64,000 nt of DNA, from assembly GCA_004020365.1 (NCBI GenBank), contig SAQR01000035.1, forward strand, positions 1 to 64,000. Reading direction: 5' to 3'. This DNA comes from Mesorhizobium sp. GTDB taxonomy: Bacteria; Pseudomonadota; Alphaproteobacteria; Rhizobiales; Rhizobiaceae. Position 1 is the first letter of the stretch. Every line of letters begins with the position of its first letter. Positions 1 through 8,352 of this stretch are shown here, in pieces. The notes under the pieces are model-generated. The model did no database searches, had not been told where the DNA came from, and worked only from the letters and a program-made list of their open reading frames with translations. The position numbers and the translations under genes are program-made.

Positions 1-8
1 GGGTGGGG

Positions 9-737
9 TCAGGCGGCCAAGGCCACCCGCTTGGCGTCGCCTTCGGCCTTGGCCTTGACCAGTTCGGCCGCTGGGTCGAACTCGGCCTTGCCTTCGGCCT
101 TGGCGTTGGCCGCTTCGATGGCGGCTTGCGCTGCATTGATGTGTTCCGCCAGCCAGCCGGCGATTTCCATCGCTTGCGCTAGGGTCAAGCTGGCAATCGC
201 CGTCTTGACGTTGGCTACCACGTCAACGCCGTCTTCGGCGTTGCCCTTGCCATCGGCGTCAACGTCGCCTTCGGCGTTGCCTTCGCCTTCGGCGTTGCCT
301 TCGCCTTCGGCGTTGCCTTCGGCCGCTGGCTCAACTTCCTTGACTTCCGCCGGCTTGTCTTCGGCGCTGGCGTATTTGCAGTTCTCCTCATAATCCTTCA
401 TGTTGGAGACGCCCAACGCCGTCTTGTGCGCCTCAAGCGACTTGACCGCGAAATCAATCGCCTCATCCAAGGCCAGTTCGACAACCGCCTTGCGGTTGGC
501 CATCGGAAAGCCTTCGGCGAAGGCCTTTTCGGCGATGCGCCATGCGTTGCGGAAAGTCGACGTCTCACGCGCTTCCTTGCCCGTGCCGAAGACCTTGTCG
601 GCGAGGCGCTTCTTCGCGCCCTTGCCGCTATCGCGGCACATCGCCAGCCAGCAGACGCCCACGTAGTAAGCGCCATTGGTCTTGTTTTCCAAGTCGCGGA
701 TGCGTCCAGCGACGCCCGCCAAAGTGTAGCCCGACAT
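9..737 (-). CDS. Hypothetical phage protein with acidic repeats
   Basis: A 242-aa protein of unknown function. The N-terminal 120 residues look globular and carry a few cysteines (CWLAMCRDSGKG). The middle (about 138-175) is a low-complexity acidic stretch built on EGNAEG units, followed by an Ala-rich helical C-terminus. The ATG at 737 follows a GGGAGAG ribosome site. It is the last gene read leftward inside the window and lies downstream of two palindromic operator-like sites, so it may be under repressor control. I recognise no family. An ORF of this length with ordered N-terminal composition is likely real; the repeats could also serve as a flexible linker. Confidence 0.7.
   Translation of the reverse strand: MSGYTLAGVAGRIRDLENKTNGAYYVGVCWLAMCRDSGKGAKKRLADKVFGTGKEARETSTFRNAWRIAEKAFAEGFPMANRKAVVELALDEAIDFAVKSLEAHKTALGVSNMKDYEENCKYASAEDKPAEVKEVEPAAEGNAEGEGNAEGEGNAEGDVDADGKGNAEDGVDVVANVKTAIASLTLAQAMEIAGWLAEHINAAQAAIEAANAKAEGKAEFDPAAELVKAKAEGDAKRVALAA
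267..320. repeat. Three perfect 18-bp tandem repeats
   Basis: The unit GCCTTCGGCGTTGCCTTC occurs three times head to tail (267-284, 285-302, 303-320), with degenerate copies on either side. It encodes the EGNAEG repeats of the overlapping leftward gene. Since 18 is a multiple of three, copy number can change without a frameshift. Confidence 0.9.
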
Positions 738-1066
738 TTTTCACTCTCCCGTTTTGCTCAACTGAGCAGGTTGACGTTCAGGCGCACCTTCCCCGTCCTC
801 GCCCCCTTCGGGGCTTGGCGCTGCTCAATTGAGCAGGTCGTGGGGCAGGCATGGCTCCGCCATACCCCTCGCGAGAGGGGCCGCCCGGTGGCCGAGGCCA
901 CCCACCGGCCTACATGGCCGATAACCAATAGTAACAAGACCAGAGCATGGAACAAGGGAAGGAGTACACCATTTTCTCAAGCATTTCAGGCACTTATGGC
1001 GGGTATAGAGCCACATTTACTGCACAAAAATTTTTGGAAATTGGACTAATATTACTCCTACAAAAG

Positions 1067-1092
1067 AAAAGGGCGCTCCGAAGAGCGCCCTT
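1067..1092 (-). terminator. Intrinsic terminator, leftward
   Basis: Read leftward the sequence is AAGGGCGCTC, a TTCG tetraloop, GAGCGCCC, then TTTTCTTTTG. This is a strong GC stem with a T tract. It lies downstream of the small gene at 1171-1425 and upstream of the operator-like palindromes. Confidence 0.8.
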
Positions 1093-1148
1093 CAACCGCG
1101 TCTTCTTGACCCAATCCCTAGTCCCAACCCGGGTAGAGGGTCAAACGC

Positions 1149-1160
1149 GATACTATAGGA
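1149..1160 (+). promoter_or_regulatory. Copy of repeated phage motif (ATACTATAGG)
   Basis: GATACTATAGGAAAAG matches the motif also seen at 4405, 41151, 47782 and 55494. It lies just beyond the stop of the leftward gene 1171-1425. Function unknown; it could be a promoter -10 region or a protein-binding site. Confidence 0.45.
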
Positions 1161-1170
1161 AAAGCCAGTT

Positions 1171-1425
1171 TTAGTGTTTTGCCTCCGGATCACCCGTCAT
1201 CCTGGGGATCCGAGCCATCATGCTGGCACACGAGTCCCGAACCAGATCCAACGCCTGGTCCACCGACATCTTGTCGAGCAGGAACTCAGCCACCGCCTGC
1301 TCGAGGCAGTCCACGATCTCCTTCACCGAACACCCCGCCTGGTGCGCGAGGTCCAGGTGGTCGGATACCGCGTCCATCAACAGGTCCAGATCAGCTTTGT
1401 TGCTCATAACGGGTCCATTTCTCAT
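1171..1425 (-). CDS. Small hypothetical phage protein
   Basis: An 84-aa acidic helical protein with no recognised family. Two starts are possible: the ATG at 1425, preceded by GGTGGGAAT, and the ATG at 1407 (MSNKADLDLL), which gives 78 aa. Neither has a strong ribosome site. It follows the primase-helicase gene by 30 bp in the same direction and is followed by a terminator, so it is probably the last gene of that transcript. Confidence 0.6.
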   Translation of the reverse strand: MRNGPVMSNKADLDLLMDAVSDHLDLAHQAGCSVKEIVDCLEQAVAEFLLDKMSVDQALDLVRDSCASMMARIPRMTGDPEAKH

Positions 1426-1455
1426 ATTCCCACCACTCGTCGGCGTCGACGGTGA

Positions 1456-3891
1456 TCACTTCATCGCTCCCACAACTGTGACGAAGTTGTACACGAAATC
1501 GAAGCCCCCGTTCCGGGTCTCGCGAAGCTGTTCGAACCTGAAGGCGGGCGCCAGCTCCTTCATCAATGCGTGAAATCTCGTCCGTTGCACACGCTGGACA
1601 CCCCCCGCCATCGTGCAGAAACTCCAATATTCGTCGAAAAGGAGATCCCCCATAGTGCGGGTCTTGGAAGTGCCCTCGTGCTCGCGCTTCCCCACTCTGA
1701 GACGAGGGCTCTGTGACAAAAAATATCGCACCGAGTTGTTCTGGTTCGCCATGTCGTCGATCGTAGCCATGTGCGATGACGGCAGCGTGTAGTCCTTGTT
1801 GGCCTTCAACCGGCCAAATGCCTGGAGCGCCCAGGCGACGATCTGCTCGCGCTCGGCCGCCAGGATGATCTGGTCGATGTCGATCACCTTCTTCTCGTCC
1901 GAGATCCGGCGCGGGAATTCGATGAACAGCCAGCGCCGGTTGAAGCCATCCGACGTGTCCTTGGTCTTGGGCGTGTGATTGGAGGCGAACCACTGCGCCG
2001 CCTTCGGCCGGAAGCGGAAGATCGGCTGGTTCTTCTTCTGCGCCTCGATCTCCTGGCCTTCGATCACCTGCTTGAATACGTCACCAGAGATGTCGCGCTT
2101 CTCGGAGATCTCGCCCGCGAAGTTCACCAGCTTGTCGGCCATCTGTGCCGGCATGAATTTATCACCCCAATCTGTCGGCGGGACCGCGGAGTGGCACCCA
2201 TCCGGCATGAGACCCTTGAGGATCTCCAGTATTCTTGATTTCCCACTATGCGCCTGGCCAATCAGGCAGAAAGCCCGCTGGTAGCGAGGCGCAACCCCCA
2301 TCAGGGTTACCGCGAGAGCCTCCTGCAAGGCCATGACCTTGTCGCCATAATCAGGGTCTTCTCCCCAGCAATCATCCAGCATCTGGAGGAAAAGCGGGCA
2401 GCGGCTGTCTTCCTGGTAGCGATATGGCAACACGTAGGCGCAGCCGAACTCCGGCGAGTGTTTGCGCAGCTCCAGGTTCTCAGTCAGGAAGCCGTTGGCG
2501 AAGTTCACGCCCTGGACCGAGACCGTCTGCAGGTTGTCGGAGATCAGACCGGCCATCAGCTTCACGATCTGCGAAATATCGGAGTAGCGCCGGCACACCG
2601 GCAGATGGCCGTACTCCTCGGATATGTGCTTGATGAAGTCGTTCTGGTCGACCGTCTTCCAGGAGGCGCCCTTCCACTGCCAGAACTCGCCCTGGTGGTG
2701 CTTCAGCTTGCCAAACTCCTCCAGGTCCTTGATGACGGCGCGCGCCACCTCGGAGTGGTCGGTGCCGGTGATGTCGCCGGCGCGGAGCTTCATGAGCTCC
2801 TTCCTCAACGTCGTGACGGTGTAGGAGCCCTTCGACGCCGAGACGATGAACTTCAGGATGCGCTCTTCGTCGAGCGACCCGATGTCGGCGTTGCGCGCCA
2901 GGCGATCGAGCGCTACTTCCACGGCCCGAGTCCAACCTTGCGTGTCGGGGGTGACGTGGCGCTCGAACTCGCTGACGAGGTGGGCCACAATCCTCTCCGG
3001 CTCCCACTGCTCGTTCTCCTCGGTGATGACGAGGCCGAGCTTCTCCTTGTCTTCGTCGGTCAGGCCGTCGTCCCAGCCGACAGGGAGAGCCTTGCGCTTC
3101 TCGCCGGTCACGTCGCGCATGAGGAAGTCGACGACTTTGGTCTGGGCCTTCTCGACGGAGATCTCATCGCCGGCCACCTTCTCGGTGTAGCCCTCGACCC
3201 AGGCCTTCATCTCGCCCATGGCCTCGACAAGCGACCTTTCGCCCCTTGTCACAGCACGCGCCAGCAGGCCGGCATTGTAGACCAGCGCGTTGTCGCGCGC
3301 ACCAGCGGGCACGAACGAGGTGATTTTGGTGTTGCCACTGGTCGAAAGGTCGAAGCCTTCCGATTTCAAGGCCTCACGAAGCAGGCCCTCGACACCCTTG
3401 GGCAGGGCTGGAAGGGCACCAATGACGTCGATCAGGTCGCAATTCGAGCTGTAGGCCTTGCCCGTATCGGGGTGGATCGACGGCGGCAGCACGATCTGCG
3501 TGCCCTTGGACAGGCATTCCAGCAGCATTTCACCGTTGGCATCCTTGACGCGGAAGGTGCGCTCGCCCTCGAAGCGGAAGGCGTAGACGGCGCCCTTGCG
3601 GCCGACACGCTTCCAGGGACTGACCGGCAGGAGCTGCTCGATGATGCGCAGGACCCGCGGGTCCTCGCTGTCGACGTCGATCGCGACGACGCCGGAGGCG
3701 GAACCCATGGGCAGGCCGATGTTGCCGTCGCCCTTTTGGCTCAACCACTCGCGCTGTTCGCGCTCGGTGGGCATGCGATCGGCGAAAACCTGCCAGGCAT
3801 CGATCCACGGACGCTTGAAACCGACCCGCAGCGGGATCGCAGGCTTGCCAAGGGCCCAGTATTTCGGGGCTTCAGAGGCGAAAATACCCAT
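1456..3891 (-). CDS. PrimPol/SF3 primase-helicase
   Basis: An 811-aa replication protein. The first 200 or so residues look like a bifunctional primase/polymerase (Prim-Pol) domain: an N-terminal PAIPLR segment, GLPMGSASGVVAIDVD with the acidic metal-binding residues, and a later TQIVLPPSIHP block. The C-terminal half is a D5/P4-type superfamily 3 helicase with Walker A GQAHSGKS and the downstream NFAGEIS, FASNHTP and RRWLFIEF blocks. It should synthesise primers and unwind DNA at the phage origin. The ATG overlaps the stop of the upstream gene by one base (TAATG), so the two are translationally coupled. It lies on the left arm, far from the PolA-type polymerase, but the two arms would join in circular phage DNA. 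Confidence 0.88.
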   Translation of the reverse strand: MGIFASEAPKYWALGKPAIPLRVGFKRPWIDAWQVFADRMPTEREQREWLSQKGDGNIGLPMGSASGVVAIDVDSEDPRVLRIIEQLLPVSPWKRVGRKGAVYAFRFEGERTFRVKDANGEMLLECLSKGTQIVLPPSIHPDTGKAYSSNCDLIDVIGALPALPKGVEGLLREALKSEGFDLSTSGNTKITSFVPAGARDNALVYNAGLLARAVTRGERSLVEAMGEMKAWVEGYTEKVAGDEISVEKAQTKVVDFLMRDVTGEKRKALPVGWDDGLTDEDKEKLGLVITEENEQWEPERIVAHLVSEFERHVTPDTQGWTRAVEVALDRLARNADIGSLDEERILKFIVSASKGSYTVTTLRKELMKLRAGDITGTDHSEVARAVIKDLEEFGKLKHHQGEFWQWKGASWKTVDQNDFIKHISEEYGHLPVCRRYSDISQIVKLMAGLISDNLQTVSVQGVNFANGFLTENLELRKHSPEFGCAYVLPYRYQEDSRCPLFLQMLDDCWGEDPDYGDKVMALQEALAVTLMGVAPRYQRAFCLIGQAHSGKSRILEILKGLMPDGCHSAVPPTDWGDKFMPAQMADKLVNFAGEISEKRDISGDVFKQVIEGQEIEAQKKNQPIFRFRPKAAQWFASNHTPKTKDTSDGFNRRWLFIEFPRRISDEKKVIDIDQIILAAEREQIVAWALQAFGRLKANKDYTLPSSHMATIDDMANQNNSVRYFLSQSPRLRVGKREHEGTSKTRTMGDLLFDEYWSFCTMAGGVQRVQRTRFHALMKELAPAFRFEQLRETRNGGFDFVYNFVTVVGAMK

Positions 3892-4349
3892 TATTCAGCC
3901 CCTTTCACGCGCTCTTTCAGCGCCTGGACCTGGTCCGCGGTGCAGATTTCGGTGAGGAAAACCATGATTTTGGCCTGGAAATCGGCCATTCCCTTCATGG
4001 TCCAGACCTTTTCGCGCGCGGCGACGAGCTTCTCGATCAGGCCGGCGCGGGCCTTGGCCACCTGCAGCTTCTCCGAATGGTCGGCGTTGCCCAAGCTGGC
4101 GACGAGGGTGGTGAGATCCTTTAGGACGGTCACGATCTCCTGCTCGACGTAATCAAGGCGATCCATCTCGCCGTTGAATTCGACCGTCGTCGGAGCAACA
4201 ACGCGACCGTTGAGCTCTTTCAGGAAGTCGCGAAGCTCGGTGGAGTAAGGGGATTGGTCCAGATACTCTGGACGCTCCCGCAGCTGGTTCAAAATCACCC
4301 TGAGCTGGAGGACAACAGCCTCCGGCAGGGTCGGGTAGAAGTCTTTCAT
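3891..4349 (-). CDS. Helical phage protein, first gene of left leftward operon
   Basis: A 152-aa protein of unknown function, predicted largely helical with charged heptad-like stretches and no clear motif. I chose the ATG at 4349 (MKDFYPTLPE) because GGAG lies seven bases before it; the open frame extends upstream to a TTG without a ribosome site. It is the promoter-proximal gene of the operon with the primase-helicase. It could be a replication accessory protein. A small terminase subunit is also conceivable, since none is otherwise visible and large terminase starts just across the divergent promoter, but nothing in the sequence proves this. Confidence 0.65.
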   Translation of the reverse strand: MKDFYPTLPEAVVLQLRVILNQLRERPEYLDQSPYSTELRDFLKELNGRVVAPTTVEFNGEMDRLDYVEQEIVTVLKDLTTLVASLGNADHSEKLQVAKARAGLIEKLVAAREKVWTMKGMADFQAKIMVFLTEICTADQVQALKERVKGAE

Positions 4350-4467
4350 GAGGAACTCCGGGTTGGGAACCTCATGTGGGATCAATTTTCAAAAATGCTC
4401 GGTCAATACTCTAGGGCAAATCGAAACTAAATTTGAAAATTGAGGGGTCTACGCTCACGTCGGGCGC
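4350..4467. promoter_or_regulatory. Divergent promoter region with 12-bp inverted repeat
   Basis: This gap separates the leftward primase operon from the rightward late operon. It contains a perfect inverted repeat, TCAATTTTCAAA (4382-4393) and TTTGAAAATTGA (4432-4443), and a copy of the repeated motif (AATACTCTAGGGCAA, 4405-4419) near the centre. This looks like a switch region where one protein could control both transcription units. No binding protein can be assigned. Confidence 0.55.
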
Positions 4468-5082
4468 ATGACACCAGAAGAAAAGAAGCGTGCCTATGAC
4501 AAGGCGTGGAGAGAACGAAATACGGATAAAATGCGCTCGTATAGAAGAGCGTGGAGAGAACGTAACAGGGAAAAAGCGCGCGCCTCCGCAGCGGCCCACT
4601 ATCGTGACAACAAGGTGGAGATCCTGGAGAAGAGAAACACCTATTACGAAATTAACAGAACTTCCATCCTGCTAAGGATCGCAAACAAGCAGCGCTCGAA
4701 GTCGCTTAAGGATAGGTTTCTTGATGGGATAAAGGACTTGATCCGCCAGGACTCCCGCCGGCGGACAAACCCAAATTATAGAATTGCCGGTCGGCTGCGA
4801 GGCCGTCTCAACAAAGCGCTGCAGGGTCGTCTCAAGGGCGGCTCAGCGGTTTCGGATTTGGGTTGTTCTATTCCAGAGTTCAAATCCTACATTGAGAGGC
4901 AATTCCAACCCGGCATGTCGTGGGACAACTGGGGCCCTGATACCTGGCACCTCGACCATATCAAGCCCTTGGCCTCGTTCGATCTGACCGATCGCGAGCA
5001 GTTTCTTCAGGCCTGTCACTACACGAACTATCAGCCCCTGTGGGCCGCAGACAACATGAAGAAGGGCGCCAGACTGACGTGA
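4468..5082 (+). CDS. HNH endonuclease next to terminase
   Basis: A 204-aa protein with a basic, Arg/Lys-rich helical N-terminus (repeated AWRERN) and a C-terminal HNH fold: WHLDHIKPLASFD supplies the first His and Asp-His, and a QPLWAADNMKKG block closes the motif. HNH proteins beside the large terminase assist cos cleavage and packaging in HK97-like phages, and that is the likely role. It starts at the ATG at 4468 and overlaps the terminase start by four bases (GTGA). A homing endonuclease is possible but less likely given the tight coupling. Confidence 0.85.
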   Translation: MTPEEKKRAYDKAWRERNTDKMRSYRRAWRERNREKARASAAAHYRDNKVEILEKRNTYYEINRTSILLRIANKQRSKSLKDRFLDGIKDLIRQDSRRRTNPNYRIAGRLRGRLNKALQGRLKGGSAVSDLGCSIPEFKSYIERQFQPGMSWDNWGPDTWHLDHIKPLASFDLTDREQFLQACHYTNYQPLWAADNMKKGARLT

Positions 5083-6821
5083 GCCTCTATCAGGACTTCC
5101 TGACCAGGCTGCAGCAGAAATTCCCCGAGGACGGGGCAGAAATGCCGATGTCCGAATTCATCTGCGCGAACACCACACTGCGAAAGAAGCCTTTTTCGTT
5201 CGAGGGGTATGAGTTCCAGCGTGCGATCGTCGATGACATGCACCCCAACCTGGCGGTGATCAAATGCTCGCAGATAGGCCTGACCGAGGTCCAGATCCGA
5301 AAATTCCTGTCGTTCCTCAAGCGGACGAACTCGATCAACGGCATTTTCTCGCTCCCTACGGACGACATGTACAAGCGCGTGTCGCAGACGCGCATCAAGC
5401 CGATCGTTGATGACGAACAGGTATTCAACCAGCATGACCCCTCGAAGAAACCTGTCCGGTCCATGTCGCTCTACCAGATCGACGACAGCTTCGGCTTCAT
5501 CACCGGCGGCAAGGAAGGTGACGCCACCTCCATCAACGCCGACGTGCTCTTTAACGACGAAGTAGACCTCGCCGACCAGGAGATCCTGGCGCTCTACGGT
5601 TCGCGTCTACAGGGCTCCGACATCAGAATACGCCAGGGCTTCTCGACCCCGACCTTTGAAGGATACGGGATCGACAGCATGTACAAGGCGTCGGACCAGC
5701 ACGAGTTCCTCTGCCGGTGCGGATGCGGCCACTGGAACCTGCCGACCTTCACGCCCCAGTTCATCAACATCCCCGGCCTGTCTGCTGACCTGAATGACCT
5801 GTCCGAGATCGACGTCGATATGTCGGTCAAGCTCAACTTGGGCGACTCGTTCGTCATGTGCGAGCACTGTGGCCGGCCGCTCGAACTCGGCAACATCGAT
5901 CGGCGCGAGTGGGTGCCCCGTCACCCCGGCCGGCTATCCCGCGGCTATTGGGTCCGACCCTTCGCCACCCCCCGTCTGTCCATCAAATACATCGTCGAGC
6001 AGCTGCTTGACTACAAGCGCAAGAACTCGATCCGGCGTTGGTACAACACCGTGCTCGGCGAACCCTACAACGACGCAAGCGCCCGCCTCAGTCTTACCGA
6101 GATCGAAGCGGTCATGAAGGGAGAAGGAAAAATTGACGTACCATCCGGAACACCTGTGGCAATCGGTATTGACGTGGGTCAAGTCTGCCACGTTACCGTG
6201 GCTAGTCTGGGACTATCGATACCGGTTGTTTTTGCTTGGTTGCAGGTTCCCTCCGACCAACTGAAGGAAACGCTGGCGAACCTGCGCGCGCAGTACAAGG
6301 TCGTCGCCGGCGGCATGGACCTTAACCCTTACGCCCCTCTGGCGCGTGAGGTCCGCGACGAGAGCGGCGGCGCCATCATGCCAATCGAGTATTCAACGAG
6401 CCTCAAGGCAGCGCCTCTGACACCAGTCAAGGATGAGCTCGACAACATCACCCATTTCTCGTCAAACCGTACGCTGATGATTGACGCCATCGTGGGTGAC
6501 ATCCGCAACCGGAGAATTGAATTCGCCGGCTACGGCAACAAGAAAGCGATCATCCAGACGCACCTCCAGGACATGGTCCGCATCGAGCTCCCTGAACAGC
6601 CCGCGAAGTGGAACAAGCTGACAGGTGAAGACCACTTCTTTCACTCGCTGGGGTATCTCAAGCATGCCCTGCGGATCAAGCAGTGGGTCAACAACCAGGA
6701 GGAACAGGAGGAGCGCCAGATGGCCCTCCTGTTCGGCCTCGCCACGACCGTGCAGCATAACGCATCGGGTCTCGATTTCCGCAGCCGCATCAAATCCCCA
6801 TCTCTGCTGGGTCAGATGTAA
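5079..6821 (+). CDS. terL: Terminase large subunit, GpA family
   Basis: A 580-aa packaging motor. It has the degenerate Walker A of the lambda GpA family (CSQIGLTE), a Walker B-like DVLFNDEVD, a zinc-ribbon cysteine set (CRCGCG and CEHCGRP, residues about 215-275), and a C-terminal nuclease half with acidic residues in AIGIDVGQ and GGMDLNPY. It binds the portal, cuts concatemers and pumps DNA into proheads. The GTG at 5079 overlaps the HNH stop; a longer frame opens at 5040 but lies inside the HNH gene. The GpA type usually means cohesive ends. No small subunit is recognisable beside it. Confidence 0.92.
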   Translation: MSLYQDFLTRLQQKFPEDGAEMPMSEFICANTTLRKKPFSFEGYEFQRAIVDDMHPNLAVIKCSQIGLTEVQIRKFLSFLKRTNSINGIFSLPTDDMYKRVSQTRIKPIVDDEQVFNQHDPSKKPVRSMSLYQIDDSFGFITGGKEGDATSINADVLFNDEVDLADQEILALYGSRLQGSDIRIRQGFSTPTFEGYGIDSMYKASDQHEFLCRCGCGHWNLPTFTPQFINIPGLSADLNDLSEIDVDMSVKLNLGDSFVMCEHCGRPLELGNIDRREWVPRHPGRLSRGYWVRPFATPRLSIKYIVEQLLDYKRKNSIRRWYNTVLGEPYNDASARLSLTEIEAVMKGEGKIDVPSGTPVAIGIDVGQVCHVTVASLGLSIPVVFAWLQVPSDQLKETLANLRAQYKVVAGGMDLNPYAPLAREVRDESGGAIMPIEYSTSLKAAPLTPVKDELDNITHFSSNRTLMIDAIVGDIRNRRIEFAGYGNKKAIIQTHLQDMVRIELPEQPAKWNKLTGEDHFFHSLGYLKHALRIKQWVNNQEEQEERQMALLFGLATTVQHNASGLDFRSRIKSPSLLGQM

Positions 6822-6830
6822 GGACAGGCT

Positions 6831-8273
6831 GTGGCTTTCGAATTTCTCAGCGCCATTATCCCTGCGAAGAAGAAAGCCAAAGTTGGCGGCACCGCCTCCA
6901 CGCCTACTTTCAACCCGCAACAGGTCGACCGGGTCCTGACGGTCCCGCAGTACCGGGACCATCTGACAGATCTGTTCAGCTCTCGGCAGTCCGACGACAG
7001 CCGTGTTCTCCTGCAATCTCTGTTCAAGTTCGATCCCGACGTCTCGGCGGCGCTCAACGCCTACCTGACGATGGCGAACACGGATTGGATCGTGCTCGCG
7101 CGCGACCTGGAGCAGAACATTGACCGGGACGCGACCAAGAGCCTGATGCTGGCCATCGAGAAGATCGGCCGGCCGACCGATTACACGCTCGGCTTCCAGC
7201 TGAAGAAGTCCATGCGCTCGATCGCCGAGGAGCTGCGCTACATGTGCCTGCTCCGCGGTGGCATCGGCGCCGAGCTCGTCGTTGACAAGCAGATGGTTCC
7301 GGATCGCATCCGCAACGTCGATCTGTCGACCATCCAGTGGTATGAGAAAAAGCCGGGAGAGTACAAGCCGATCCAGAAGGTCGCGGGCTCGAACGACGAG
7401 ATCAATCTCGACATCCCGACCTTCTTCGTCTCGCACTACCGCAAGGACCCGACGTCCATCTACGGGCACTCGACCTTCGTGTCGTCGATCAACACGATCG
7501 CCGCCCGCCAGCAAGTGATTAACGATCTCTACCGCATCATGCGCCTGACGGGCTTCCCGCGCATGGCAGTCGAGGTTGTTGAGGAAGTCCTCACCAAAAA
7601 CGCGCCGGAGAACATCCGCTCGGATGACGTCAAGCTGCGCGAGTGGAAGGGCAACCGCCTCGGCGAGATCCGCACCGTAATCGAGGGACTGCGTTCCGAC
7701 CAGCCGCTGATCCATTTCGACAGCGTCAGCCCCTCGATCATGAACGACACCAAGCCTGGCGCCGGCGTCGACATCACCGCGGTGATCGAGACGCTCAACG
7801 CCCAGAACCAGGCCGCGCTGAAGACCATGGCGACCGTCATCGGTCGTGGCGCCTCCGGCGTCAACACTGGCTCGGTCGAGGCGCGCATCGCCGCCATGAA
7901 CGCCGACGAGCTCAATGAGCCGGTCGCCGAGCTCCTGCAGAACATCTTCTCCTTCACCCTGCACCAGCAGGGGTTCCAAGGCTTCGTCGAAGTCCAGTTC
8001 CGCAAGGCGGAGCTGCGCCCGGATACCGAGCTTGAGCCGCAACTCACCCTCAAATCCAGCCGGCTCCGCCAGGACCTGTCGGACGGCCTCATCACCGACG
8101 ACGAATATCACTTGTGGATGTACGGCCGACTCCGGCCAGACACCGCGCCGGAGCTGAGCGGCACCGGCTTCATGACCCCCGTCAAAACCAAGGCCGAAGA
8201 GGTCAGCCCCAACTCCGATCCCCTCGGTCGGTCCCTCTCGCCGGAGGGAGGCAAAGCGGCGAGGAGCAACTAA
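6831..8273 (+). CDS. Portal protein, DUF935/Mu gp29-like
   Basis: A 480-aa portal: the dodecameric ring at the capsid vertex through which DNA passes. The arrangement SALNAYLTMANTDW, a central AARQQVINDLYRIM helix and a later TVIGRGASG block is typical of DUF935 portals. It starts at a GTG with AAGGACAG upstream, nine bases after terL. The last 40 residues are polar and probably disordered. Position between terminase and protease supports the call. Confidence 0.88.
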   Translation: MAFEFLSAIIPAKKKAKVGGTASTPTFNPQQVDRVLTVPQYRDHLTDLFSSRQSDDSRVLLQSLFKFDPDVSAALNAYLTMANTDWIVLARDLEQNIDRDATKSLMLAIEKIGRPTDYTLGFQLKKSMRSIAEELRYMCLLRGGIGAELVVDKQMVPDRIRNVDLSTIQWYEKKPGEYKPIQKVAGSNDEINLDIPTFFVSHYRKDPTSIYGHSTFVSSINTIAARQQVINDLYRIMRLTGFPRMAVEVVEEVLTKNAPENIRSDDVKLREWKGNRLGEIRTVIEGLRSDQPLIHFDSVSPSIMNDTKPGAGVDITAVIETLNAQNQAALKTMATVIGRGASGVNTGSVEARIAAMNADELNEPVAELLQNIFSFTLHQQGFQGFVEVQFRKAELRPDTELEPQLTLKSSRLRQDLSDGLITDDEYHLWMYGRLRPDTAPELSGTGFMTPVKTKAEEVSPNSDPLGRSLSPEGGKAARSN

Positions 8274-8292
8274 GTGCATCATATTGATGCAC
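8274..8292. repeat. 19-bp palindrome GTGCATCA/TGATGCAC
   Basis: A perfect inverted repeat with a three-base centre lies immediately after the portal stop codon. The same half-site TGATGCAC forms another palindrome at 36691-36709, and a related ATGCATCA lies upstream of the antisense ribbon-helix-helix gene at 14295. It may be an operator; there is no T tract to suggest a terminator. Confidence 0.55.
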
Positions 8293-8352
8293 AACAGATT
8301 TGCTACCTGACCAACAAATCACGACATGCCCTGCAGCAACGAAGGGTATGTC

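Larger units (their letters stand above)
738..1170. promoter_or_regulatory. 433-bp non-coding regulatory stretch with paired palindromes
   Basis: I see no convincing gene here. It holds two near-identical palindromes, TGCTCAACTGAGCA (755-768) and CTGCTCAATTGAGCAG (821-836), each followed by GGTYG. They lie 66 bp apart and just upstream of the leftward gene starting at 737, which is the arrangement of repressor operators over a promoter. An AT-rich patch (1020-1066) and a terminator (1067-1092) lie upstream, and a copy of the repeated 16-bp phage motif lies at 1149. The operator role is inferred from symmetry and position only. Confidence 0.55.

Noticed and set aside
1149-1160. ACTATAGGG-like sequences as T7-type phage RNA polymerase promoters
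   Set aside because: The core resembles part of a T7 promoter, but the flanking bases do not fit and no single-subunit RNA polymerase gene is visible. I kept it only as a motif of unknown function.
947-1174. A 75-aa rightward frame in the left regulatory region
   Set aside because: It runs through the terminator and motif copy, has no ribosome site and ends inside the opposite gene.
2248-4152. A 634-aa rightward open frame over the primase-helicase gene
   Set aside because: The leftward frame holds clear PrimPol and Walker motifs. The opposite frame is an uninterrupted shadow typical of high-GC DNA.
6462-8294. A 610-aa open frame antisense to terminase and portal genes
   Set aside because: It is a by-product of GC-rich codon use: the rightward frames carry recognisable terminase and portal motifs, and the antisense product is composed of Arg/Gly/Val/Leu-rich sequence without motifs.
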